NCBI RefSeq assembly: GCF_040645195.1
Contig: NZ_JBEYXW010000026.1
Coordinates: 28,208 to 92,207, forward strand
Direction of reading: 5' to 3'
Source: Prauserella_A sp040645195
GTDB taxonomy: Bacteria; Actinomycetota; Actinomycetes; Mycobacteriales; Pseudonocardiaceae
DNA: 64,000 bases
Part shown: positions 8,697 to 16,954 of the stretch, piece by piece
Position numbering within the stretch: position 1 is the first letter of the stretch
How the letters are laid out: every line of letters begins with the position of its first letter
Program-made: the position numbers and the translations under genes
The notes under the pieces: generated by a model
What the model was told of the DNA's origin: nothing
Databases searched by the model: none
Seen by the model: the letters and a program-made list of their open reading frames with translations, nothing else

Positions 8697-9065
8697 ATGC
8701 CATCGGCAACCGCCTTCGCGTCAGAGGAGGCGTTATCCGCCGAACTGTCCGGAAGCACCGGCGTCGCCGAGTTGCTCGACGCGGTGTCGTCGCCGGACCT
8801 GGACCTGCCCTGCCAATCCAGTGACGCTGACCTGTGGTTTGCGGAGACCCCTGCGGAACTGGAGCGCGCAAAGGTGCTCTGCGGTGACTGCCCGGTGCGG
8901 GCAGCGTGTCTTGCCGGCGCGCTGGCGCGCCGGGAGCCGTGGGGTGTCTGGGGCGGCGAGATCTTCGAGCGAGGCGTGGTCGTGGCCAGGAAGCGACCAC
9001 GGGGACGCCCACGGAAGAACCCGGTCGTGGAGCACGCGACCGCAGGACAGCGGAGCGCCGCATGA
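8697..9065 (+). CDS. whiB7: WhiB7 transcriptional regulator
   Basis: An iron-sulfur regulator of 122 residues that activates intrinsic antibiotic-resistance genes with the primary sigma factor. The four cluster-ligand cysteines are Cys39, Cys62, Cys65 and Cys71 (C-x22-C-x2-C-x5-C). The EPWGVWGGE turn (80-88) and a C-terminal AT-hook RGRPRK (102-107) separate WhiB7 from other WhiB proteins. The start is the ATG at 8697 with AAAGGAG 8-14 bases upstream. The frame is also open back to an ATG at 8568. The promoter and terminator described at 8196 and 8598 suggest autoactivation plus attenuation. Confidence 0.93.
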   Translation: MPSATAFASEEALSAELSGSTGVAELLDAVSSPDLDLPCQSSDADLWFAETPAELERAKVLCGDCPVRAACLAGALARREPWGVWGGEIFERGVVVARKRPRGRPRKNPVVEHATAGQRSAA

Positions 9066-9319
9066 ACACCTATGCCGATTCCGGCGCGCGCACCCTTCGC
9101 GCGACGACCTACGTGCTGTTCGACCGGCCGAGCAGCGCGCCGACGATGAGCAAGGAGATCACCCAGATGTTGCTGTATGAAGAGCTCGCGAGGGCCCGAA
9201 TACGGGAACTGCACCGCAGTGACCCCGGCAGACGAGACCTGCGGCGTGCCCGTGTCGCACGCCGATGGGACCGCGTCGCCCGCTGGGCGGCGCGACAATC
9301 TCGCCGCTACGACCGGTAA
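9062..9319 (+). CDS. Small Arg-rich hypothetical protein, coupled to whiB7
   Basis: An 85-residue ORF whose ATG overlaps the whiB7 stop (ATGA), so it is very likely co-translated with whiB7. The C-terminal half is strongly basic with many Arg/Ala heptad-like repeats (LARARIRELHR ... RWARWAARQSRR-type character) and the core LLYEELARARIREL is predicted helical. Similar short basic proteins often follow whiB-type genes in actinomycetes. A start at the internal ATG near 9147 (MSKEITQ) is also possible. Function unknown. It ends just before an 18-bp palindrome. Confidence 0.55.
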   Translation: MNTYADSGARTLRATTYVLFDRPSSAPTMSKEITQMLLYEELARARIRELHRSDPGRRDLRRARVARRWDRVARWAARQSRRYDR

Positions 9320-9328
9320 GGGCCCACC

Positions 9329-9368
9329 GCGTGGGTGGAAAGCGGTCCAGACCGCTTTCCACCCACGC
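9329..9368 (+). terminator. 18-bp perfect inverted repeat, likely terminator
   Basis: A perfect 18-bp stem (9329-9346 with 9351-9368) around a CCAG loop. It follows the whiB7 operon and precedes the methyltransferase start at 9398. There is no T-run, so it could be a non-canonical terminator or a protein-binding site. Confidence 0.6.
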
Positions 9369-9397
9369 TGCGTGAGTTCGTGGTGTTGAATGGCGTC

Positions 9398-10270
9398 ATG
9401 CCTGCACATACCCACGATCACGTGGATTGGGCCTCGCGTCTCACCGCCCTCCGAAGACAGGACTCGTTGGAGCGCGACCCCCTTACCGTCGTCGCTACCC
9501 GGCTCGGTTCCGGGCTTCCGCAGGGTGCGACCGTCGTCGATGTGGGATCCGGTGCTGGTGGCATGAGTGCGGCGCTCACGCATACCCTTCGCCAGCACGG
9601 CGGCGGCACGATGATCCTTGTCGACGCTGTCGATGAGCTGCTCGCCGCAGCGCAGGACAGTGCCAGCGCGGTCGGCGACGGGACGGTGAACCTGCGGACC
9701 GTCGGCGCGGATGTCGGCAGTCAAGCACTGCAGGAGTTGGTGCCGGCCGCTGATCTCGTCTGGGCTTCTGCGGTGGTGCATCACCTCCCGGATCAACAAG
9801 TTGCGGTGGATCGTCTTGCCGCGGCGCTGCGGCCAAGCGGCATGCTCGCGGTGTCCGAAGGTGGCTTGGACACGCGGTGTCTGCCGTGGGATATGGGCTT
9901 CGGCAAACCGGGATTGGAACTGCGGCTCAACGCGATTCGCGATTCCTGGTTCGAGCAGTTGCGCGCGACGATGCCCGAGGCGGTACGGATGCCCTACGGC
10001 TGGACGACCGCACTACGTCATGCGGGCCTCGTCGACGTCGGTTCGTTCACCTACCTCGTCGACCATCCCGCTCCCGCCGATGACCTGGTGCGTGAGTTCG
10101 CCATCGACCGGATCGGCTGGCTCGCCGAGATCGCCGAGGACCAGCTCGACGCCGCAGACCGGGCTACAGCGCGGCGGCTTCTGGACCCGGATGCCCCTGA
10201 GTATCTCGGTGCGCGTGACGACCTGTACCTGCTCAGTGCGCGGACCGTCCACTATGGGCGGCGGCCGTGA
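9398..10270 (+). CDS. SAM-dependent methyltransferase
   Basis: A 290-residue class I methyltransferase. The SAM-binding motif I is VVDVGSGAGGMSA (about 48-60), and the post-I acidic loop is ILVDAVDE. Motif IV is in ADLVWASAVVHHLPD, as in the methyltransf_25 group. The start is the ATG at 9398; the frame extends to 9335, but that part encodes the palindrome. The substrate cannot be told. The last bases overlap the start of a small cysteine protein (GTGA). Confidence 0.85.
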   Translation: MPAHTHDHVDWASRLTALRRQDSLERDPLTVVATRLGSGLPQGATVVDVGSGAGGMSAALTHTLRQHGGGTMILVDAVDELLAAAQDSASAVGDGTVNLRTVGADVGSQALQELVPAADLVWASAVVHHLPDQQVAVDRLAAALRPSGMLAVSEGGLDTRCLPWDMGFGKPGLELRLNAIRDSWFEQLRATMPEAVRMPYGWTTALRHAGLVDVGSFTYLVDHPAPADDLVREFAIDRIGWLAEIAEDQLDAADRATARRLLDPDAPEYLGARDDLYLLSARTVHYGRRP

Positions 10271-10443
10271 GCGCGCAGGCTGAGGTTGTCTGCTCCGGGT
10301 GCGCCGCGAGTCGTGAGGATGACGACGCGGAGACAGCTCTGGCCTGGGCGTGGGACTGCGAGCAAGGGCACCCGCGGTGGCTGTGTCCACGATGTGCCAG
10401 AGCGCGGGTTCGCGGGATTGAAGCCAAGCTGCCGCACGACTGA
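10267..10443 (+). CDS. Small zinc-ribbon-like protein
   Basis: A 58-residue ORF starting at a GTG that overlaps the methyltransferase stop (GTGA), so it is probably translationally coupled. It contains CSGC near the start, a lone Cys at 31 and CPRC near residue 40, the pattern of a small zinc ribbon, with a basic C-terminus. Small proteins of this type with two CxxC knuckles are common in actinobacteria. Function unknown. Confidence 0.55.
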   Translation: MSAQAEVVCSGCAASREDDDAETALAWAWDCEQGHPRWLCPRCARARVRGIEAKLPHD

Positions 10444-10452
10444 CGCGTGACC

Positions 10453-11388
10453 TCATGCGGCAGTCCTCGTCAGCTCGCATTGCACGGGCGGGCGCCGACG
10501 GGTGGCAGCGGTCCGGAATGCCCCCGCGAGCTCCTTGATGACCAGCTCGTCTTCTGTCCGGAGATGCTCCGTGGCGGTCCGCACCAGCACCACGCCTGCT
10601 GCGATCAGTGACAGATGGTTCAGCTGTCCTTCGTCCGCGCCGGATGCGCTGAAGCGCCAGCCCATACCGACTTCGTCCCACCACGCATCGACAGCACCGA
10701 TGGGCCTGCCGCGGGCATCGCAGACCACGACATCCCAGCGCGGCGGTGGCAGGGGTGCGCGTCTGATCAGCTGTCGGGCCAAGCCGTGGACGTACGTGTC
10801 GCGCGTTCGCTCGATTCGCCGTAGCTCCGCCCGCACCGCCGACGACCCGCGCTGACTGCCCGCGTCCAGTTCCGTGCGCAACTGCTCCGCTGTGCACAAG
10901 CCGTAGTAGATCGGCAACGAAAGCAGGTCGCGCAGCCGTTCGGGATCGCTTTCCCTCCGCGCGGTGTCCAGTGCGGCCCGCTCCGGAGGTGCGAACGGCA
11001 GCCGGTGGGCCACCACGGCGTCGGGCAGCCGTGCGGTTCGCTCGACAAGGAGGTGCTCCGGCGACAGCATCCGGCGATACGACGGCACCAGAACGTGCAC
11101 GTGACTGGGTAGCGGCAACTCGAGCCCATGGGCGGCGAGCGCATCGGCGCCCGTGATGATCCCACCCTTGCCGAGGTATGCGGTGGCTGCGCGGAGTAGC
11201 TGTTGACGGGTGGGCTCGCCCGGTGACAGCAGGACGACACCCGGGAGTAGCCGCCGCCAGGGCCCGCCCGGCCGGCAGCGTGCGCGGATAGTGGTGTCGG
11301 ACAGGCCGCCGGCCCGCAGCTCGGTGACCGCGATGACGTTGTCCGTGGCGCTGGGCGCCGGTCGCGTCGTGAATGTCGGTGTGGTCAT
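10453..11388 (-). CDS. AbiEi-like / DUF559-type hypothetical protein
   Basis: A 311-residue protein from the ATG at 11388. The N-terminal part (VTELRAGGLSDTTIRARCRPGGPWRRLLPGV) resembles the winged-helix AbiEi antitoxin N-terminal domain, with the typical RLLPGVVLL strand. The C-terminal half ends in a nuclease-like region with VDAWWDEVGMGWRF, similar to actinobacterial proteins annotated as AbiEi-type or DUF559. These are mostly orphan genes in many copies per genome. There is no partner toxin gene beside it, so a toxin-antitoxin role is not supported here. Confidence 0.6.
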   Translation of the reverse strand: MTTPTFTTRPAPSATDNVIAVTELRAGGLSDTTIRARCRPGGPWRRLLPGVVLLSPGEPTRQQLLRAATAYLGKGGIITGADALAAHGLELPLPSHVHVLVPSYRRMLSPEHLLVERTARLPDAVVAHRLPFAPPERAALDTARRESDPERLRDLLSLPIYYGLCTAEQLRTELDAGSQRGSSAVRAELRRIERTRDTYVHGLARQLIRRAPLPPPRWDVVVCDARGRPIGAVDAWWDEVGMGWRFSASGADEGQLNHLSLIAAGVVLVRTATEHLRTEDELVIKELAGAFRTAATRRRPPVQCELTRTAA

Positions 11389-11516
11389 GACCTGAGCGTG
11401 GCGGCGGGATGGCCGCTGTGGCGGGCCAATCGGAAAATGTGGACAGATCCCGGCTACGAACGGCACGTTGGCGCCGTTGGGGCCGAAACTGTGGACAAGT
11501 GACCCTTGTGGAGCGC

Positions 11517-12863
11517 TCAGCCGGCGAAGCCCGGTTGCCAGTGTTCGACAATGGAGCGCAAGGCCAGCTCAGCGTCGAGCTGGCAGAGAATGCCGATGGC
11601 TCCCGCGGTGACCCGATGGATCAGCAACCAGTGCGGCGGCAGGTTGAGTGATCGTGCGGTGCGGAAATCCGGGCTTTGCATGTCCCCCATCCGGAGAGCC
11701 TGCTTCTGAGCCCATCGGCGGGTGAAGTGAAAGCGCTCCTCGGTGAGGGGCGCGACGAGGGGAAGGAGGTATGAGTAGACGTCGTTGGCGTCGATATCGG
11801 TGCCGGGCCTGACGAACCCTTCAGTGCGGAGCACGTCCAGTAACTCTGCTGATCGGCCATCGAGTGCGAATCGCATCATCTTTCCGAGGGCGGGCGGCGC
11901 GCCCTCCGGCAGATGAGCGACTCCGCCGAAGTCGATCACGCAGATGCGGCCGTCGTCGAGCAGCATGAAGTTGCCGGGGTGGGGGTCGGAGTGCAGCATC
12001 CGCACCCTGGCCGGCGATGAGTAGTGGAACTCCGCCAGTAGCCTGCCGGCTTCGTTGCGCTGACTGGTCGTGCCGTTTCGGATGATCTCGGCGAAAGGGG
12101 TACCGCTGACCCATTCGGTCACGATGACCTTCGGTGCGCTCGCGACAACCCGCGGGACGAGCACCTGGTCGTCACCGGCGAACGCCTTGGTGAACGCGCG
12201 CTGGTTCTCGGCTTCGCTCCGGTAGTCGAGCTCCTCGTCCATGCGGGCGGCGAGCTCGGTGAGGAGCGGCTTCACCTCGGTGCCTGGCATGAGTGCCTGG
12301 AACAGCCTGCTGAAGCGCTGAAGCTGGCGAAGATCGCTGCGCAGCGCCTCGTCAGCGCCTGGGTACTGCACCTTGACCGCGACTTCGCGCCCGTCGTGCC
12401 ACACGGCGCGATGGACCTGGCCGATGCTGGCCGATGCGGCAGGCTCGTCGTCGAACGACGTGAAGCGTTGTAGCCACGACCGGCCGAGCTGTTCGGCGAG
12501 AACCCGGTGCGTCTGCTTGGCCGACATGGGCGGCGCGGCGGACTGCAGCCTGGTCAGTGCGTCGCGGTACGGTGCGGCGAACTCGTCCGGAACCGCTGCC
12601 TCGAACACGCTCAGGGCCTGCCCGAACTTCATGGCGCCGCCCTTGAGCGTGCCCAGAACCTCGAACAGCTGTTCGGCGGCTTTCGCGGACAGGACTGCGT
12701 TGACCTCCTCGGCGCTCTGCCCGGTCAGTCGGCGGCCCCAGCCGCTCACCGCCCGGCCGGCAATGCCCAGTGGCAGGCTGGCGAGCTTGGCGGTCCGCGC
12801 AGCCGTTCGCCGCGGCATCGCCGTTGTGGCCTTGTCGTCGGTGGAGTCGCGGAAGTCCGTCAC
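11517..12863 (-). CDS. ABC1 / AarF family atypical kinase
   Basis: A 448-residue protein of the UbiB/ABC1 family. It shows the diagnostic KxGQ element (GGAMKFGQALS), the Ala-rich nucleotide loop ASASIGQVHRA, the lysine in VAVKVQYPG, and the catalytic and metal-binding motifs HSDPHPGNF and VIDFGG. ABC1 proteins bind ATP and act in isoprenoid or lipid processes. The gene next to whiB7 in M. tuberculosis (Rv3197) is of this family and has been linked to macrolide resistance, so context suggests a link to the WhiB7 regulon. That link is inference. Confidence 0.87.
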   Translation of the reverse strand: MTDFRDSTDDKATTAMPRRTAARTAKLASLPLGIAGRAVSGWGRRLTGQSAEEVNAVLSAKAAEQLFEVLGTLKGGAMKFGQALSVFEAAVPDEFAAPYRDALTRLQSAAPPMSAKQTHRVLAEQLGRSWLQRFTSFDDEPAASASIGQVHRAVWHDGREVAVKVQYPGADEALRSDLRQLQRFSRLFQALMPGTEVKPLLTELAARMDEELDYRSEAENQRAFTKAFAGDDQVLVPRVVASAPKVIVTEWVSGTPFAEIIRNGTTSQRNEAGRLLAEFHYSSPARVRMLHSDPHPGNFMLLDDGRICVIDFGGVAHLPEGAPPALGKMMRFALDGRSAELLDVLRTEGFVRPGTDIDANDVYSYLLPLVAPLTEERFHFTRRWAQKQALRMGDMQSPDFRTARSLNLPPHWLLIHRVTAGAIGILCQLDAELALRSIVEHWQPGFAG

Positions 12864-12920
12864 GGAAGCGATTCTGCCTTGCCGATCACCGCTCGCGCAG
12901 CCGTTTGTGGGCGTATCCCA

Positions 12921-13970
12921 CTACTGCTGCGGTTGTCGTATCCGGCTTGCGCCGCAGGGGCAATCACGATGGGGCAACCAAGTGCGTGGCTGCACCGTGC
13001 CTGCGTAGGCGTCGATTTCGAGCGTCGCATTCAAGGTCGGTGGCGGGACGTCTTCCCGGTCGAGAATGCGGAGTATCTGGCCGGCGGCCAGGCCGGCAGT
13101 CGCCTGTACGCAGCTGAGTTCCGCGCGCTGGTAGCGGCCGGCGAGTTGGGTGGCGACCCGCGGCCAGCAGGCGTCGAGGGAAGCCCGCCTTAGATCTGCA
13201 CAGCGCAAGCAGCTGCTGCGGCCCGGCAGAACCAGCGGGCCCACGATGCCGATGCCGTCCCGAACTCGCACCGGCAGATGGGGCAGGTTCTCCGCCATCA
13301 GCTCGGTGACGACCTCAGGAGCTGGGACCACTGCGTCGGTGAGCACAACCAGGTCCGGTTGCCGGCTGCCTCTCAGCTTGCCGGTGCGTGTTGCGGGGTT
13401 GGCTCTTCGCGCGACATCGGCGAGTGCGTGCCGGCGGGGAAGTCCGACCTCGCCGGCACGGAAGCCGGAGCCGGTGTCTTCGGGCCCGACCCGGCCGTCG
13501 GCATCGGAATCGAGCTGCCCGACACCTGCGGACGCGAGGAGCATCGTGATCGCGGCCGCGACCCGGCCACCGCCGTGGATGAGCACAGCGCTCTGCGCTC
13601 GGCGGGCCGCTGTATCGCGGCGGCGCCTGCCCTGGGTCAGGGACCACAGCTCCGGCTCGTCCGTACGCACGTGCGGATGGGCAGGAGGTTCGGCTTCCTC
13701 GATCAGTCCTCGCTCGGCGAGTCCCGTGAGTAGTTCCCTGAGCCGCTCGGCATGTTCGTTCTGCGCGAGCGACAGCAAGGCGCGGGTGCTGCGGCTGCCG
13801 TCCAACCCCAGGAGGATGTCCATCAGGATCGGTGGCAGTCCGGTGGCGATGACGGCATGCCGCGGATCGAGGCCGATCTGGATCTCGTTGGCTCGCCGCT
13901 CTAGGACGTCCAGACCTGGTACCAGCCGCGGGCGGCGCGGCAAAGTGACATTGCGGAGCGAATTCGTCAT
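12921..13970 (-). CDS. ThiF/cyclodehydratase-like protein (Rv3196-type)
   Basis: A 349-residue protein with a ThiF-like fold: an N-terminal winged-helix-like part (about 1-95), a Rossmann-type segment beginning VLIHGGGRVAAAI, and a zinc site made of CLRCADLR (near 265) and CPC near the C-terminus. The same CxxC and CxC pairs occur in TOMM leader-binding/cyclodehydratase C-proteins and in the actinobacterial Rv3196 family. No precursor peptide or YcaO gene lies nearby, so bacteriocin synthesis is not supported. It is probably a housekeeping protein of unknown substrate. Confidence 0.65.
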   Translation of the reverse strand: MTNSLRNVTLPRRPRLVPGLDVLERRANEIQIGLDPRHAVIATGLPPILMDILLGLDGSRSTRALLSLAQNEHAERLRELLTGLAERGLIEEAEPPAHPHVRTDEPELWSLTQGRRRRDTAARRAQSAVLIHGGGRVAAAITMLLASAGVGQLDSDADGRVGPEDTGSGFRAGEVGLPRRHALADVARRANPATRTGKLRGSRQPDLVVLTDAVVPAPEVVTELMAENLPHLPVRVRDGIGIVGPLVLPGRSSCLRCADLRRASLDACWPRVATQLAGRYQRAELSCVQATAGLAAGQILRILDREDVPPPTLNATLEIDAYAGTVQPRTWLPHRDCPCGASRIRQPQQ

Positions 13971-14112
13971 GTAGCCCAGGGTGACCCGTCAGGCGTTTGC
14001 TCGCATCCAGCACACCCCTAGTTGTCCACAGGTGAACCGAAATGTGGACAACTCAAGATGTTGTGACCTTGCGGCCATCCTCGATGTCGGCCCCTGGCTT
14101 TACGGTGGACGG

Positions 14113-14712
14113 GTGGCCGAAGCACGGGTTCCCTCACTGAGGAATCGGGACAGGAACAAGCGTCAATCCTTAGTCCCAGAGCAGAAGATCGAGGTTCGGC
14201 GTAGTGCGCGTCGCCGCCGGACAGTCACCGCTTACCGAGATGGCGACACACTCGTCGTGCTCATCCCCGCCGCGATGAGTAGGGCCGAAGAAGAACACTG
14301 GGTCGCGGAGATGCAGCGCAAGCTGCAACGTACCGAGACCAGGCGCGCCTCGCCCGCACGGGCATCGGACGAGGCGCTTTTGCTGCGCTGCGCGGAACTG
14401 TCACGGCTCTACCTCGACGGCACGGCCCAGCCGGCCAGCGTCCGCTGGGTGCCACCGATGCGTACCCGCTGGGCGTCGTGCACACCGGTCGACCGCACTA
14501 TCCGCGTGAGCGAGCGACTGCGCACCGTGCCGTCGTGGGTGCTCGACTATGTGCTGGTGCACGAACTCGCGCACCTGCGCGTGGCCGAGCACAACGCCAA
14601 GTTCTGGGCGCTGGTCCAGCGGTACCCGAAGGCGGAACGTGCGATCGGGTACCTGGAGGGCCTGTCCACCGCGGAGCGGCTTGGCATCACGGGTCTGGAC
14701 ACAACCGACTGA
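14113..14712 (+). CDS. YgjP/WLM-type zinc metallopeptidase (M48-like)
   Basis: A 199-residue protein from the GTG at 14113. The zinc motif HELAH is at 150-154, with a third ligand His160 in AEHNAKFW, and the characteristic MRTRWASC segment lies upstream. This is the DUF45/YgjP-like family. No signal peptide is seen, so it is cytosolic. The substrate is unknown. The frame is open upstream to 13981, but that part contains the promoter region shared with the divergent ThiF-like gene. Confidence 0.8.
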   Translation: MAEARVPSLRNRDRNKRQSLVPEQKIEVRRSARRRRTVTAYRDGDTLVVLIPAAMSRAEEEHWVAEMQRKLQRTETRRASPARASDEALLLRCAELSRLYLDGTAQPASVRWVPPMRTRWASCTPVDRTIRVSERLRTVPSWVLDYVLVHELAHLRVAEHNAKFWALVQRYPKAERAIGYLEGLSTAERLGITGLDTTD

Positions 14713-15480
14713 GCTACGCGCCCTGGCCTGGTTGCGAGCTGCCACCATGGACTGAGCGACGCGCCCTGGCAGGGCTGCGGTGGACTGCCGGACGTGCGCT
14801 GGCTGGGGCTATGCGTTGCCGCTGGCGGGCTGAGCCGTCTCACGCTGGTCACCGGGCGAGCTGCCTCTGGTCGACTGAGCCGCCGGGCGCTGGGCCGGTG
14901 TGCTGTTGGCAGGAGATGAGTTTCGCGTGAATGACCGGCCGGTCGGTGTCGTCGGCGGCTGAGCCGCGGTTGACGCCAGTGACCAGCCGAGCTGCCGGGC
15001 GCCGGGCAGGTGAGCTGCCGCCGAGGGCTGAGTCTGGGGTCAGGGACCGGCCCGGTGAACTGTGGCCCAAGGACTGGCCGCGGTTGACGCCAGTGACCAG
15101 CCGAGTCGCCCGGCGCGCCGGGCAGTTGAGCTGTCGCCAAGGGCTGAGTCTCGCGTGAATGACCCGCCCGGTGAACTGTGGCCCAAGGACTTACCGCGGT
15201 TCACGTCAGTGGCCAGGGTCGGTGGGCTGTCGCAGGAGGCGGAGTCCCGTGTGAATTGGCCGGGCCGGTCAGCTGCAGCCGACCGACTGGAGCCGGTTCA
15301 CGCAGGTCGCCGGAGCGAACTCTCGTCGGTTGACGGAGCCATCGTGCCCGTGGGTGGCTCGGGTTGTCGCTGGCGCACTGACTCTCGTACCCGTGACTTG
15401 GCGTGCGCCGGCCGGTGACCGGCGTGAGCTGTCGGGCCTGAGCTCTCGCGCCCGTGCCTGAGAACCGTCGCCGGACTGCC
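14713..15480. repeat. Gene-free tract with degenerate ~115-bp tandem repeats
   Basis: No convincing gene lies in this 768-base stretch between two convergent genes. Its centre (about 14930-15250) consists of roughly three imperfect copies of a 114-116 bp unit; the shared piece CCGCGGTTGACGCCAGTGAC begins at 14964 and 15078, with a decayed copy at 15194. Shorter echoes such as ACGCGCCCTGG occur at about 14715 and 14761. Open frames here repeat with the DNA and look like by-products. It may be an expanded minisatellite. Confidence 0.65.
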
Positions 15481-16872
15481 TCACGCGCCTTGGCCGGGCT
15501 CCGGGCCGTCGCCCTTCTCGTCATCGGGCTTGTCGGGCTTGTCGGACTTGGCCTGCTCCTCTGCCCGCCGGGTCCGCTCGATCTCGGCGATCGGGTCGAG
15601 GTCGTCAGCGGCGTCTCCGCTTCGACCAAGCCGTTCGGCGAAGTCCATCGGGTCGTCCAGGTCGTCGGCCGTCGGCATCAGGTCCGGATGCGACCACAGC
15701 TTGTCGCGCTCGTCGATCCCGTGCTGGTCGCCGACCAGCTTCCAGAGTGCCGACGCCGCCCGCATCCGCCTGGGCCGCAGCTCCAGGCCGACCAGCGTGG
15801 CGAACGTCTGCTCGGCGGGCCCGCCGGTCGCGCGCCTGCGGCGCAGCGTCTCCCGCAGCGCGTCCGCGCCTGGCAGGCGCTCGCCGACAGCCTCGGCCAC
15901 TACGACGTCGACCCAGCCCTCGACCAGTGCCAGCAGAGTCTCGAGACGGTTCAGCGCTGCCTGCTGCTCCGGTGTCGTCTTGGGCTCCAGCAGCCCCGAG
16001 GACATGGCCTGCTCGATGCTCGCCGGATTGCTCGGGTCCACCTGGCCGGCGAGCTGCTCCAACGCGGAGGTGTCGACCGTGATGCCGTGCGCGAACTCCT
16101 CGACCGTCGCCAGCAGGCGCTGCCGCAGCCACGGCACGTGCGCGAACAGACGCTGGTGTGCCGCTTCCCTGGCCGCAAGGAAGACGAGTACCTCGCTGCC
16201 GGGCCGTTCGAGGCCTTCGGTGAACTTCTCGATGTTCGCCGGCAGCAGAGCAGAGGTCGCCTGCGGGCCGAGCGGGAGACCGACCTCGGTCGAGGTCAGT
16301 ACCTCTGAGGCGAGCTCGGCGAGCGCGTTGCCCAGCTGGGAGCCGAACGCCATGCCACCCATCTGGCCGACCATCGAGAGCAGGGGACCGGCGGCCTGCT
16401 TGGCCTCCTCCGGGAGCGCCTGCATCCACGCACCGGAGACCTGCTTCGCGACCGGGTCACACAACCGCTGCCAGGTCGGCAGGGTCTTGTCGACCCAGTC
16501 GTTGGCCGTCCAGGCGACGGTGGTGGTGGCGCCGGCCGGCAGGATGGTCGCCTCGTCGAGCCACAGTTCGGCCAGATGCGCCGCGTCCCGTACCGCCGTC
16601 TCGCCGGACTTGTCCCCAGAGCTGAAGCCGATCGCGCCGCCCCCGCCGGCGAGCCGCTGGAGGGCGATCTGTTTGGCCAGGTCGTAGTTCACCGGGCCGG
16701 ACGAGCTGCCTGCCTGGCTGAGCATCTGTCCTAGCTGGCTGAGCATTTGACCCAGTTGCTGGAACGCGTCGGAGCCCGGACCAGGCTGCTGCTGGCCGCC
16801 GGGGTCCGACGGCTCGTTGTCACGACGCTTGTCGGGATCGGGGAGGCCGAACCCGAACGGTGGGTTGCTCAT
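15481..16872 (-). CDS. Zinc-dependent metalloprotease, DUF2342 family
   Basis: A 463-residue protein from the ATG at 16872. The N-terminus is Gly/Pro/Gln-rich (1-40). The core carries the conserved LAAREAAHQRLF and VEGWVD segments of the zincin-like DUF2342 family (once called F420-biosynthesis-associated), and the C-terminus is a charged Asp/Lys tail. It is the M. tuberculosis Rv3195-type gene and stands at the same place in the block. The substrate is unknown. It is divergent from the YlbL gene with 82 bases between them. Confidence 0.82.
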   Translation of the reverse strand: MSNPPFGFGLPDPDKRRDNEPSDPGGQQQPGPGSDAFQQLGQMLSQLGQMLSQAGSSSGPVNYDLAKQIALQRLAGGGGAIGFSSGDKSGETAVRDAAHLAELWLDEATILPAGATTTVAWTANDWVDKTLPTWQRLCDPVAKQVSGAWMQALPEEAKQAAGPLLSMVGQMGGMAFGSQLGNALAELASEVLTSTEVGLPLGPQATSALLPANIEKFTEGLERPGSEVLVFLAAREAAHQRLFAHVPWLRQRLLATVEEFAHGITVDTSALEQLAGQVDPSNPASIEQAMSSGLLEPKTTPEQQAALNRLETLLALVEGWVDVVVAEAVGERLPGADALRETLRRRRATGGPAEQTFATLVGLELRPRRMRAASALWKLVGDQHGIDERDKLWSHPDLMPTADDLDDPMDFAERLGRSGDAADDLDPIAEIERTRRAEEQAKSDKPDKPDDEKGDGPEPGQGA

Positions 16873-16954
16873 ATCCCCACCGTACGCGGATGACGCGCCA
16901 GCTGCGGGCAGACCTGCACCGTCAGCCCACATCGGTCACCGTACGCTGTGCGTC

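Noticed and set aside
10453..11388. An AbiE toxin-antitoxin system
   Set aside because: No AbiEii nucleotidyltransferase toxin gene lies next to the AbiEi-like gene; such orphan genes are common in actinomycetes.
10013..11551. A 512-residue minus-strand open frame
   Set aside because: It overlaps the AbiEi-like gene in another frame and the methyltransferase gene; composition is Arg/Ala/Pro-rich without motifs.
12921..13970. Thiazole/oxazole-modified peptide (TOMM) biosynthesis locus around the ThiF-like gene
   Set aside because: No YcaO, dehydrogenase or precursor peptide nearby, and the gene stands in a conserved housekeeping block.
14547..15140. A 197-residue minus-strand frame with repeated AGHWRQPR segments
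   Set aside because: The protein repeats simply follow the ~115-bp DNA repeats, and it overlaps the metallopeptidase gene on the other strand. No ribosome site.
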